Position numbers and translations under genes: made by a program. A stretch of 64,000 nt of DNA from Nocardioides_B sp963781695 (lineage in GTDB: Bacteria; Actinomycetota; Actinomycetes; Propionibacteriales; Nocardioidaceae). Each line of letters starts with the position of its first letter. Within the stretch, counting starts at the first letter, position 1. The stretch covers positions 1,550,001 through 1,614,000 of the forward strand of contig CAWAGE010000007.1 of the NCBI GenBank assembly GCA_963781695.1, written 5' to 3'. Shown one piece after another: positions 32,678-40,430 of this stretch. The notes under the pieces were generated by a model, which saw nothing but the letters and a program-made list of their open reading frames with translations, did not search any database and was not told the origin of the DNA.

Positions 32678-33037
32678 GTGGTGATCTTCCGCCGACTGCT
32701 CGGCGAGGTGCTGCGCGCCCGGCGGATGCAGCAGGGCCGCACCCTGCGTCAGGTCTCCGCCGACGCCCGCGTCAGCCTGGGCTACATCTCGGAGATCGAG
32801 CGCGGGCAGAAGGAGGCTTCCTCGGAGCTGCTGGCCTCGATCTGCTCGGCCCTCGACGTGCCGCTCTCGGAGATCCTGTCCGAGGTCAGCGACGCGGTGG
32901 CGATCGAGGAGGCCGCGCTGGCGATGCAGCTCGAGCACCTCGCGGCGGACACCGCCGCGCTCGGGGGACCGCTGCGCCCGCCGCCCGCCGGCACGGCTGG
33001 GCCGCGCGCCGGCGACGTCGTCGCCTCCGCCGCCTGA
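32678..33037 (+). CDS. clgR: XRE-family regulator, ClgR-like
   Basis: The 119-residue protein has an XRE helix-turn-helix (about 12-68): GRTLRQVSADARVSLGYISEIERGQKEASSELL in sections. This matches ClgR, the activator of clp protease and stress genes in actinobacteria. The position after pgsA-cinA is also typical. The GTG at 32678 gives the family start MVIFRRLLGEVLR and follows AGGAAGGA at 32661-32668. A second GTG at 32681 is possible. The Ala-rich C-terminus (VVASAA) resembles the tails by which ClgR is degraded by ClpP. Confidence 0.88.
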   Translation: MVIFRRLLGEVLRARRMQQGRTLRQVSADARVSLGYISEIERGQKEASSELLASICSALDVPLSEILSEVSDAVAIEEAALAMQLEHLAADTAALGGPLRPPPAGTAGPRAGDVVASAA

Positions 33038-33094
33038 GCCTCGTCCCGGCGACTGGCCGCCACCACGCGGGGGGCGACGGTCGAGGATCCCGCG

Positions 33095-33119
33095 TAGGCT
33101 GCCCGTGACGGGGGTCACG
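33095..33119 (+). promoter_or_regulatory. Promoter and palindrome upstream of the sulfur/selenium-type operon
   Basis: TAGGCT (33095-33100) is a likely -10 box. Immediately downstream, CGTGAC-GGGG-GTCACG (33104-33119) is a perfect inverted repeat covering the predicted start of transcription. This is a good operator position. The resulting leader of about 33 bases includes GAGAGG before the ATG at 33140. Confidence 0.45.
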
Positions 33120-33139
33120 TTCGTCTCGAGAGGTCCGCG

Positions 33140-34126
33140 ATGTCGATCCGTGTGTCGTCGACGCTGCGGTGGGTTCTGTCTCCCACGGTCCCGGACGTCC
33201 CCCGCAGCCACGCCGTCGCGTCTGCCTTCCTCCGGGTCCTGGTCGGGCTGCTGTGGCTCTACAACGTGTCGTGGAAGCGGCCGCCCGACTTCGGCCAGGA
33301 CCGGGACAACGGGCTGTGGCACTTCACCCTAGCGGCGGTCGAGAACCCGGTGTTCCCGCCGTACTCCTGGGTGGTGGAGCACCTGGTGCTCCCGGTGTTC
33401 CCGCTGTTCGGCTGGGGGGTGCTGGTCGCCGAGACCGCTCTCGCGGTGACGCTGCTGACCGGGTCGTTCGTGCGGCTGGCCGCGCTGCTGGGCGTCGCGC
33501 AGTCGCTGGCCATCGGTCTCTCGGTGGCGCAGACGCCGGGGGAGTGGCCGTGGTCGTACTGGATGATGATCGGCATCCATGTGGTGCTGCTGTTCAGCGC
33601 CGCCGGGAGCGTGCTCGCGGTGGACGCCTGGCGGGCCCGCCCCCGCCGGGACCCGCGCCACCGCCGGCTGCTGCCGCTGGTGTGGGGGACGGTCACCGTG
33701 GTCGCCGGCGTCGTGGCGCTCGCGCTCTCGCTGGGCGACCCGCTGGCCGGTCGCGGTGCGGCACTCGGCGGACCGGGGCTGTCGATCTCGCTCGGCAGCT
33801 ACAACCTGCTCGGCGCGCTGGTGCTGGTGCTGGTGGGTGCGCTGCTGGTGGTGATGGCCGTGACCGCGAACCGGGGACCGGGGAAGGTGGCGGCGGCCGT
33901 CGCGGCGGTGGCCGCGGTGTCGATCTACCTCCAGCTGCCGTTCACCTCGAGCTGGCTGGGCGGCACCAACACCTCGGCCGCGTTCCTGGTCTGCGCCGGC
34001 GTCATCGGGTGGGTGGGCGCGACGGCCGCCCGCGAGACGGCGGACCGAGCGGGCCCACCGGGTACCGGACCCGAGACGGCTACGGTCGACGGCACCGGAG
34101 CCGAACCGCGCCCGGTCCACGGGTGA
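33140..34126 (+). CDS. DoxX/DoxD-like membrane protein
   Basis: The 328-residue protein has about eight hydrophobic segments. The first 170 residues resemble the small (DoxD) subunit of thiosulfate:quinone oxidoreductase. The motifs are FLRVLVGLLWLYNVSWKRPPDFG, PPYSWVVEHLVLPVFPLFGWGVLVAETALA and GEWPWSYWMMIGIHVVLLF, each in sections. The C-terminal half is a further set of four helices and a Thr/Gly-rich tail. It is the first gene of a seven-gene unit, joined to the next by GTGA. DoxX proteins are associated with redox handling of sulfur compounds. A role in quinone-linked chemistry of the imported oxyanion is inferred. Confidence 0.8.
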   Translation: MSIRVSSTLRWVLSPTVPDVPRSHAVASAFLRVLVGLLWLYNVSWKRPPDFGQDRDNGLWHFTLAAVENPVFPPYSWVVEHLVLPVFPLFGWGVLVAETALAVTLLTGSFVRLAALLGVAQSLAIGLSVAQTPGEWPWSYWMMIGIHVVLLFSAAGSVLAVDAWRARPRRDPRHRRLLPLVWGTVTVVAGVVALALSLGDPLAGRGAALGGPGLSISLGSYNLLGALVLVLVGALLVVMAVTANRGPGKVAAAVAAVAAVSIYLQLPFTSSWLGGTNTSAAFLVCAGVIGWVGATAARETADRAGPPGTGPETATVDGTGAEPRPVHG

Positions 34127-34443
34127 GCGCGGTGCTGCTCGTCGACGGAGGGGACCGGTCCTGTGGCGAGCTGCTGCTGGTGCTGGCGAAGCAGGCCCGC
34201 GGGCTGCCGCCCGGCTCGCACGTCCGACTGGTGGCGACCGACCCCGCCGCCGCTCTCGACCTGCCGGCCTGGTGCCACCTGACGGGGCACGGCTTCCTCG
34301 GGAGTGGCGTCCACACCGACGGCCGCCCGCACTACGACCTGCGCACCTGCCATCGGGCGCGCGAGACCAGGGCCGACCAGCCCTGGCGACTGACCGAGCC
34401 GGTGCCGAGCGCCGGTCCCGACCGAGAGGAAACCCCTTCATGA
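34123..34443 (+). CDS. TusA-like sulfur-carrier protein
   Basis: This 106-residue protein resembles the TusA fold. The segment GDRSCGELLLVLAKQARGLPPGSHVRLVATDPAAALDLPAWCHLTGHGFLG (read in sections) has a cysteine, C14, at the position where TusA carries its persulfide. The usual CPxP is changed to CGEL. The strand-helix-strand order and the DLPAWC..TGH ending fit the family. The same CGxxLL and DLPAWxxLxGH pattern recurs in the radical SAM gene two genes downstream. Start GTG overlaps the DoxX stop and the stop overlaps the DsrE start (ATGA). Confidence 0.75.
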   Translation: MSAVLLVDGGDRSCGELLLVLAKQARGLPPGSHVRLVATDPAAALDLPAWCHLTGHGFLGSGVHTDGRPHYDLRTCHRARETRADQPWRLTEPVPSAGPDREETPS

Positions 34444-34799
34444 ACGGCCTCGTCATCAACCTGACCCGCTCCGTCGACGACCCCGACCGCTCCAGCGTGG
34501 CGATGGTGGTCGCCGGTGCGTCGGTGGCCTCCGAGCAGGTGACCACCGTCTTCCTGTCCTCCGAGGGCACCAGGCTCGCCGCCAAGGGCGTCGCCGAGGA
34601 GCTGCACGAGGAGGGGTTCGCGCCGATGGCCGAGCTGGTGTCGTCCTTCGTGGAGGCCGGCGGACGGTTCCTGGTGTGCAGCCCGTGCGCCAAGAAGCGG
34701 GGCATCGGGGAGGACGACCTCATCGAGGGTGCCAGCATCGTCGGTGGCGCCTCCCTGGTCGCGCTGCTCGCCGACGGCGCGTCGTCGCTGTCGTTCTGA
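34440..34799 (+). CDS. DsrE/TusD-like protein
   Basis: This 119-residue DsrE-fold protein has a hydrophobic first strand (MNGLVINLTRSVDDPDRSS) and a nucleotide-like AMVVAGASVASEQVTTVFLSSEGT section. A CxxC motif (FLVCSPCAKKRGI, about residues 79-91) sits where DsrE-like proteins hold their reactive cysteine. DsrE-family proteins pass persulfide sulfur, or perselenide, to TusA-like carriers. Adjacency to a TusA-like gene on one side and a TusA-domain enzyme on the other supports that relay role. GAGAGGAAA precedes the ATG. Confidence 0.8.
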   Translation: MNGLVINLTRSVDDPDRSSVAMVVAGASVASEQVTTVFLSSEGTRLAAKGVAEELHEEGFAPMAELVSSFVEAGGRFLVCSPCAKKRGIGEDDLIEGASIVGGASLVALLADGASSLSF

Positions 34800-34803
34800 T
34801 CTC

Positions 34804-35925
34804 GTGACGACGACCGGGCAGCCCGACCGCGCCAGCCCCGTCCACCCCACTGCGCGGCCGTCGCCGGTCCTGGAGTACGACGGCGGCGACATGGACTGCG
34901 GCAGCGGGCTGCTGCTGGCGATCACCTCCCGGATGCGGCGCATCGAGCCCGGCGAGGTGCTGCTGCTGCACACCAGGGAGCCGTCCGTGCTGGCCGACCT
35001 GCCGGCCTGGGCCAGGCTTGCCGGGCACGCCCTCCTCGACGTGGCGGGCGGGGCCGCCGGGCCGTGGCGGCTGCTCATCGAGCGCGGTCAGCCGCGCGGC
35101 ACGCCGCCTGCCCCGGCCCCGGCGTACTCCTCGGGGGCGGCCGCGCCTCTGGGAAGCCGGCTGTGGCTCTACTCCAACTTCCACTGCAACCTGTCCTGTG
35201 GCTACTGCTGCGCAGGCTCCTCGCCACAGGCGGCGGCGCGGCTGCTGCCGGTGACGGTGGCCCGGGCGGCCGCCGACGAGCTGGTGGCCCTTGGCGGGCG
35301 CGAGCTGCTGGTGACGGGCGGCGAGCCGTTCCTGCACCCGCAGCTCGACGAGCTGGTGGCCGCGTGTGCGGACCTGGTGCCGGTCACCGTGCTCACCAAC
35401 GCCATGGTCTTCGGCCGTGGCCGGCGCCGGGAGATGCTCGAGAGCATGGACCGGGACGCGGTCACCCTCCAGATCAGCCTGGACTCCGCCGGTCCCGCCC
35501 TCCACGACCGGCAGCGCGGCGTGGGCTCGCACGCGCGGGCGCTCGTCGGCATCGAGCTGGCGCGTGACCTCGGCTTCAGGGTCCGGGTCGCCGCGACGTA
35601 CCTGCCGCAGGACGCCGGCGAGGCGGGCGACCTGCGCCGGCGGTTGGACGGGTTGGGGATCGCGGAGCCCGACCAGCTGGTCCGGCCGGTCGCGAAGGAG
35701 GGCTACGCCGACGAGGGCGTGCTGATCAGCCTGGACTCGGTCGAGCCCGAGCCGACCCTGACGGTGGACGGCGCCTGGTGGCATCCGGTCGGTGTCACGA
35801 ACCGGCACCTGCGGGTGGCCGACCAGCCGTTGCCACTCGCGCACGTCCTCGACGTCGTGCGCGACGTGGTGGCGGTGCAGGAGGCCGCCGGTGACCAGGG
35901 CCGGACGGTCTTCCGCTGCACCTGA
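34804..35925 (+). CDS. Radical SAM enzyme with N-terminal TusA-like domain
   Basis: The 373 residues form two parts. Residues about 22-95 are TusA-like (LEYDGGDMDCGSGLLLAITSRM, C32; VLADLPAWARLAGHALL). Residues about 118-300 are a radical SAM barrel with the cluster motif FHCNLSCGYCCAG (C128, C132, C135, plus C136), followed by LVTGGEPFLHP, VTVLTNAMV and LQISLDSAGPALHD. The order resembles SPASM/MoaA-like enzymes, but I see no C-terminal SPASM cysteine set. The fusion suggests the carrier domain presents a sulfur- or selenium-bearing group to, or receives it from, the radical reaction. The GTG lies four bases past the DsrE stop. Substrate unknown. Confidence 0.8.
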   Translation: MTTTGQPDRASPVHPTARPSPVLEYDGGDMDCGSGLLLAITSRMRRIEPGEVLLLHTREPSVLADLPAWARLAGHALLDVAGGAAGPWRLLIERGQPRGTPPAPAPAYSSGAAAPLGSRLWLYSNFHCNLSCGYCCAGSSPQAAARLLPVTVARAAADELVALGGRELLVTGGEPFLHPQLDELVAACADLVPVTVLTNAMVFGRGRRREMLESMDRDAVTLQISLDSAGPALHDRQRGVGSHARALVGIELARDLGFRVRVAATYLPQDAGEAGDLRRRLDGLGIAEPDQLVRPVAKEGYADEGVLISLDSVEPEPTLTVDGAWWHPVGVTNRHLRVADQPLPLAHVLDVVRDVVAVQEAAGDQGRTVFRCT

Positions 35926-35995
35926 GGCCTTCCCCGGCCCGCTGCGTCATCTGCCGCCTGCCGACCCGCAGCCGCTCCCGACCTGGAGGACCATC

Positions 35996-36931
35996 ATGAC
36001 CGAGCCGCCCCGCCCCCTGCTGTCGCGCCGCGGCCTGGTGCTGCTCTCAGGCGGGAGCGTGCTGCTCGCTGCCTGCGGTGGGAGCGACCGTCCGGGAACG
36101 GCGACGACGTCGGAGGCCGTACCGCTGCGGGTCTCCGCGATCCCCGACCAGGACCCGGAGCTGCTCAACCGGCTCTACCCTGCGCTGGCCGAGCGGCTGA
36201 GCGAGGCGCTGGGCTCGCCGGTCGTCTACGAGCCGGTCACCGACTACACCGCCGTCGTCCGGGCCTTCGAGGTCGGGGACGTTCAGCTGGCCTGGATGGG
36301 CGGCCTCACCGGGGTCCAGGCGCGGTCCCGCGTCCCTGGGGCCAGGGCGCTGGTGCAGCGGGACATCGACGCCGACTTCCACAGTCTCTTCATCGCCAAC
36401 CGACGCGCCGGGCTGGCACCGTTCACCGAGGTGGCCGGCCTGCGCCGGCTGGCGGGTCACACGCTGACGTTCGGGAGCCAGACCTCGACCTCGGGGCGGT
36501 TGATGCCGCAGTACTTCATGGGCCGGGCCGGACTGACCGAGGCCGACCTGTCCGGAAGTCCCGGCTTCTCCGGCTCGCACGACGCGACCATCGAGGCGGT
36601 CGCGTCGGGCAGCTTCGAGGTCGGTGCCGTCAACGAGCAGGTCTGGAAGGCCACCGTGGCTGCCGGCGAGGTGGACCTGGGCGAGGTCGTCGTGCTGTTC
36701 CGGACGCCGGGGTACGTCGACTACCACTGGCTCGCCCGACCAGACCTCGACGCCTCCTTCGGTGCCGGCACGACCGACACGGTCGTCGAGTTCCTGCTCG
36801 GGCTGGCCCGCGACCGTCCCGAGGACGCCACCATCCTGGACCTGTTCGGCGCGCAGCGGTTCGTCCGGACCGACAACGCGGCGTACGGCCGGATCGAGCA
36901 GGTGGCGAGGGAGCAAGGACTGCTGACGTGA
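35996..36931 (+). CDS. PhnD-like substrate-binding lipoprotein (putative selenate/oxyanion binder)
   Basis: The 311-residue protein begins with a twin-arginine-like leader (LLSRRGLVLLSGGSVLLAAC) ending in a lipobox cysteine, C27, so it is exported and lipid-anchored. The mature part has PhnD/PBP-like features: LRVSAIPDQDPELLNRLYPALAERL in sections, VYEPVTDYTAVVRAFEVGDVQLAWMGGLTGVQAR and SGRLMPQYFMGRAGL. From memory, this subgroup has been annotated as a putative selenate-binding component because of its neighbours. Phosphonate or phosphite binding is the alternative. CTGGAGGA precedes the ATG, 70 bases past the radical SAM gene. Confidence 0.82.
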   Translation: MTEPPRPLLSRRGLVLLSGGSVLLAACGGSDRPGTATTSEAVPLRVSAIPDQDPELLNRLYPALAERLSEALGSPVVYEPVTDYTAVVRAFEVGDVQLAWMGGLTGVQARSRVPGARALVQRDIDADFHSLFIANRRAGLAPFTEVAGLRRLAGHTLTFGSQTSTSGRLMPQYFMGRAGLTEADLSGSPGFSGSHDATIEAVASGSFEVGAVNEQVWKATVAAGEVDLGEVVVLFRTPGYVDYHWLARPDLDASFGAGTTDTVVEFLLGLARDRPEDATILDLFGAQRFVRTDNAAYGRIEQVAREQGLLT

Positions 36932-37740
36932 CCGCGTCGGCGTCGCCCGCTGAGCCTCGGGCACCGCACGGGCCCGACGGGGGGCCCGTCGGGGGGGCCG
37001 TCGTGGAGCTGGCGGTGCAGCTGACCGGGGTGACGGTGAGGTTCGGCCCGGTGGTGGCCCTGCGCGGCGTGGACCTGCGCGTCGAGCCCGGCGAGCGGGT
37101 CGCCCTGCTCGGGGCGAGCGGCGCCGGGAAGAGCACGCTGCTGGGGCTGCTCAACGGCTCGCTGCTCGCCGACGAGGGTCTCGTCCGGCTGCTCGGCCAC
37201 GAACCGGCCGCCCTGTCCCCGAGGCGGCTGCGGGCGGTGCAGCGCCGCATCGGGTCGGTGCACCAGCGACTGGGGCTCATCGAGCAGGTCCGGGTCGTGC
37301 ACAACGTGAACGCCGGCCAGCTCGGCCGATGGGGAGCGTGGCGGGCGCTGAGCTCGCTGGTGTGGCCCCGGGACCGGCGTACCGCCCACGCGGCGCTCGC
37401 CCGGGTGGGGCTCGGCTGGGCGCTGTTCGAGCGCACCGAGCGGCTCTCGGGGGGCGAGCGCCAACGGGTCGCCATCGCCCGGCTCCTCGTGCAGGACCCC
37501 GACCTGACGCTCGCGGACGAGCCGGTCGCCAGCCTCGACCCGGCCCGCGCCGTCGACGTCCTGCGCCTGCTGGTCGACGGCAGCCGACAGCGCACGCTCG
37601 TGGTGAGCCTGCACCAGCCCGAGCTCGCCCGCGCCCACTGCACCCGCGCGGTGGGACTGCGGGGGGGACGCGTGGTCTTCGATGTCGCCACCGTCGACCT
37701 CACCGAGGACCGGCTCGCGGCACTCTACGAGCTGGCATGA
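36928..37740 (+). CDS. ABC importer ATPase, PhnC-like
   Basis: The 270-residue ATPase has Walker A at residues 62-69 (GASGAGKS), a Q-loop region (RRIGSVHQRLGL), the signature LSGGERQRVAIARLL and Walker B LTLADEPVASLDP. Closest in style to PhnC. An unusual, Pro/Gly-rich N-terminal extension of about 27 residues precedes the first strand. It starts by GTGA overlap with the binding-protein gene and ends by ATGA overlap with the permease gene. The three form one importer of an oxyanion-like solute. Confidence 0.9.
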   Translation: MTASASPAEPRAPHGPDGGPVGGAVVELAVQLTGVTVRFGPVVALRGVDLRVEPGERVALLGASGAGKSTLLGLLNGSLLADEGLVRLLGHEPAALSPRRLRAVQRRIGSVHQRLGLIEQVRVVHNVNAGQLGRWGAWRALSSLVWPRDRRTAHAALARVGLGWALFERTERLSGGERQRVAIARLLVQDPDLTLADEPVASLDPARAVDVLRLLVDGSRQRTLVVSLHQPELARAHCTRAVGLRGGRVVFDVATVDLTEDRLAALYELA

Positions 37741-39476
37741 CAGCGCCGGCCGGTGCCCCGCCGGCCGCCGTCCCACCGGGGACGGCGACGGGTCCCGAGA
37801 CGTCGCGCGGGGTCGCCGCCAGCACCGTGGTCCGGCGCCGGCTGGTCGGGCTCGCGATCGTGGTGGTGCCCGTCGGCTGGGCGCTGGCACGGGCCGGCAC
37901 CACCGGCGGCGACCTCGTCAACACCGGCGGGCTGCGGCAGCTGGGCCGGTTGCTCGCCTCGGCCGGGCACCCGGACCTCAGCGGCGCCTTCCTGGTCCGG
38001 GTGGCCGACGCGGCCGTCGTGACGGTGGTCTTCGCGGCGCTCGGCACCGCCGGGGCGCTGGTCGTCGGTCTGCTCGGTGGCGTGGTGCTCTCCGAGCGCG
38101 CGTGGTCGAGACGCCCGCCGCTGGCGGTCCGACTGCTGCGCGGGGTGCTGCGGGGGGCGCTGGTCGCGGTCCGGTCCGTGCACGAGATCGTCTGGGCGCT
38201 GCTGCTGCTCAGCGTGCTGGGGCTGGACCCGCTCGTTGCGGTGCTGGCCATCGCGCTGCCGTTCGGGGCACAGACGGCCAAGGTCTTCGGCGAGACCTTC
38301 GACAACGTGCCGTCCGGCGCCCTGCTCGGGCTGCGGCACAGTGGTGCCCGGCCTGTCTCCGCGCTCGCCTACGGTCTGCTTCCCGCCGCCGCGCCGGTGC
38401 TGACGTCGTACTCGTTCTACCGGTTCGAGTGCGCCATCCGGTCGGCGGTCGTGCTGGGCGTCGTCGGGGTGGGCGGTCTCGGCCAGGAGCTGGTGGTCAG
38501 CCTCCAGTCCCGCAACTGGGACGAGGTGTGGACGCTGATCGGGGCCGTGGTGCTGCTCTCGGCGGTCGTCGACGCCTGGAGCGGACTGGTGCGGGCCGAG
38601 TCCTCGACGGCCACCTGCGCCGAGTGGTCGGCGCGAGGACAGCGAAGCGGCCGCTGGTCCAGGCTGGCGCGGGTCGGCCTGGTGGCGCTCGTCCCGGCGC
38701 TGGGCTTCGCCTGGCTCGCCTCCGGGGTGTCGTTGGCGGGGCTCGTCTCGCCGCGCAGCCGCGAGCTGGGGCTGCGGCTGGCGACGGAGCTGTGGCCGCC
38801 GGCGCTGCCGGCGGGCGGGGGCGCGGCGGTGTGGACGGCGACCCTCGACACGCTGGCGATGGCGTTGCTCGCCATGGTCGTGGCGGTCCTGGTGACCGCC
38901 GTCGTGGGACCGTGGGCGACCCGGCCCCGGCGCCGGTCCCGGGCGGGGGCCCGTGCCGGCCGGGGAGTTGCCGGCTGGCAGGTGGCGACGCGGTGGACCG
39001 GCTGGGGGGTGGCCCGGATGCTGCTGCTCGTGCTGCGATCCGTGCCGGCCCCGGTGTGGGCGGTGCTCGCGCTGCTCGCGCTGTTCCCGGGGATCCTGCC
39101 GGGCGCGCTCGCCCTGGGCCTCTACACCGGTGGCATCCTCGGCCGACTGGTGGCGGAGGCCTGGGAGAGCCTGGACCGTGGACCCCTGGACGCGCTCGTC
39201 GCGGCCGGCACGGGTCGCCGGCTCGCGGCGTTGGCCGCGGTCGGCCCCGCCTCGGTGCACCATCTGACGACCTACACCCTGTACCGGTTCGAGATCTGCG
39301 TGCGCGACACCGCGGTGGTCGGGGTGGTGGGGGCCGCGGGCCTGGGCCGGCTCCTCAGCGAGCAGCTCTCGGCCTTCCGGTTCCCGGTGGTGACCACCGT
39401 GCTCGCGGCGTTCCTGCTCGTCAGCGGCGCCAGCGAGATCGCCGGCCGGCGGCTCCGCGCGGCGCTGCGGGCCTGA
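37737..39476 (+). CDS. Double-length ABC permease, two fused PhnE-like domains
   Basis: The 579-residue protein contains two binding-protein-dependent permease modules in tandem. Each carries an EAA-type cytoplasmic loop: YRFECAIRSAVVLGVVGVGGLGQ in the first half (about residues 225-247) and YRFEICVRDTAVVGVVGAAGLGR in the second (about 516-538). Each half has about six hydrophobic helices, joined by a basic linker (RPRRRSRAGARAGRG). PhnE normally acts as a dimer, so the fusion likely supplies a whole pore from one chain. It is the last gene of the unit starting at 33140 and converges on nei2. Confidence 0.88.
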   Translation: MTAPAGAPPAAVPPGTATGPETSRGVAASTVVRRRLVGLAIVVVPVGWALARAGTTGGDLVNTGGLRQLGRLLASAGHPDLSGAFLVRVADAAVVTVVFAALGTAGALVVGLLGGVVLSERAWSRRPPLAVRLLRGVLRGALVAVRSVHEIVWALLLLSVLGLDPLVAVLAIALPFGAQTAKVFGETFDNVPSGALLGLRHSGARPVSALAYGLLPAAAPVLTSYSFYRFECAIRSAVVLGVVGVGGLGQELVVSLQSRNWDEVWTLIGAVVLLSAVVDAWSGLVRAESSTATCAEWSARGQRSGRWSRLARVGLVALVPALGFAWLASGVSLAGLVSPRSRELGLRLATELWPPALPAGGGAAVWTATLDTLAMALLAMVVAVLVTAVVGPWATRPRRRSRAGARAGRGVAGWQVATRWTGWGVARMLLLVLRSVPAPVWAVLALLALFPGILPGALALGLYTGGILGRLVAEAWESLDRGPLDALVAAGTGRRLAALAAVGPASVHHLTTYTLYRFEICVRDTAVVGVVGAAGLGRLLSEQLSAFRFPVVTTVLAAFLLVSGASEIAGRRLRAALRA

Positions 39477-39503
39477 GGTCGCGCCGGCCTCCGACCGACC
39501 GGC

Positions 39504-40358
39504 TCAGCCAGGCTCCGGCTGGCAGCTCGGGCACCAGTAGTCGGACCGTTCCTGCGTGAGGGGTCCGCTCGTGCCGACCTGGACCGGGGTGCCGCAGCGT
39601 CGGCACGGCTGCCGTTCCCGGCGGTAGACCCAGGTCTGCCGCCCCCTCCGCAGGTCCCCGGTGAGCGTCTGCTGCACCCGCTCCTTGTTGGCCTCCAAGG
39701 CGGCCCGTGCCCGGCGTACCAGACGGGGCAGGTCCGGCACCTCGCCGACCGGTGTGAGGGGGTGGACTCCGGCGAGGAAGCACAGCTCGTTGCGGTAGAG
39801 GTTGCCGATCCCGGCCAGGTTGCGCTGGTCCAGCAGCGCCTCGCCGACGGGACGGTCCGGCTCCGACCGCAGCCGTCGCAGCGCTTCGGACTCGTCCCAG
39901 TCCGGGCCCAGCAGGTCCGGCCCGAGATGGCCCACCGCGTCGTCCTCCGCGTCTCGGGCCAGCAGCTCGACGATCCCGAGGGCGAAGCCGACCGCCGTCC
40001 AGGTGTCGGTCCGCAACACGATCCGGGCCTCGTGGGCGGGACGGCGCCAGCGGGTCCCCGGCCGGTAGAGGTGCCAGGCGCCCTCCATCTTCAGGTGGGT
40101 GTGCAGCGTGGTCCCGGCGCCGGGCGCGCCCGCTCCGGCCGGCTGCGCAGGGACGGAGCCGCCGTCGCCGAGCGTCGGCACAGGGCCGAGCCGGGTCAGC
40201 AGGTGCTTGCCACGCGACACCGTCTGCTCGACGACGGCACCGGTGAGGTCGGCCGTGGCGAAGGCCGGCACGCGGATGTCGCAGTCCACCAGCCGGTGCC
40301 CGCGCAGCGCCTGGTCCAGGTGCCTGGCGGTGCGCCAGACGGTGTCGCCCTCGGGCAT
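39504..40358 (-). CDS. nei2: Fpg/Nei-family DNA glycosylase
   Basis: Endonuclease VIII-like enzymes excise oxidised pyrimidines and cleave the abasic strand. The 284-residue protein starts MPEGDTVWRTA, with catalytic P2 and E3. It shows THLKMEGAW, the H2TH segment LLDQRNLAGIGNLYRNELCF and a C-terminal zinc finger (CRRCGTPVQVG and DYWCPSC). It resembles mycobacterial Nei2, which in Mycobacterium tuberculosis lies beside lhr. Here lhr is on the same strand but 14 kb away. The ATG at 40358 follows AGGGGGCGAG. Confidence 0.92.
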   Translation of the reverse strand: MPEGDTVWRTARHLDQALRGHRLVDCDIRVPAFATADLTGAVVEQTVSRGKHLLTRLGPVPTLGDGGSVPAQPAGAGAPGAGTTLHTHLKMEGAWHLYRPGTRWRRPAHEARIVLRTDTWTAVGFALGIVELLARDAEDDAVGHLGPDLLGPDWDESEALRRLRSEPDRPVGEALLDQRNLAGIGNLYRNELCFLAGVHPLTPVGEVPDLPRLVRRARAALEANKERVQQTLTGDLRRGRQTWVYRRERQPCRRCGTPVQVGTSGPLTQERSDYWCPSCQPEPG

Positions 40359-40417
40359 CTCGCCCCCTCTGCGTCGCGGCCGCCGCCGGGACGCGGTGAC
40401 GTGTCGGTGCCGATGTC

Positions 40418-40430
40418 TAGCATCTCGGCC
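40418..40430 (+). promoter_or_regulatory. Leaderless -10 element of the MoxR/VWA cluster
   Basis: TAGCAT (40418-40423), seven bases, then ATG at 40431. It fixes the start of the first cluster gene and shows that nothing upstream belongs to it. Confidence 0.55.

Noticed and set aside
34804..35925. Radical SAM gene as molybdenum-cofactor MoaA or a SPASM peptide-maturation enzyme
   Set aside because: No MoaA C-terminal cluster or GG tail and no SPASM cysteine set is visible, and no precursor peptide or moa gene is adjacent. The TusA domain points elsewhere.
33140..39476. In-frame TGA selenocysteine codons in the S/Se locus
   Set aside because: Every gene ends at its TGA with an overlapping downstream start and no homologous extension after it, so I see no selenoprotein here.
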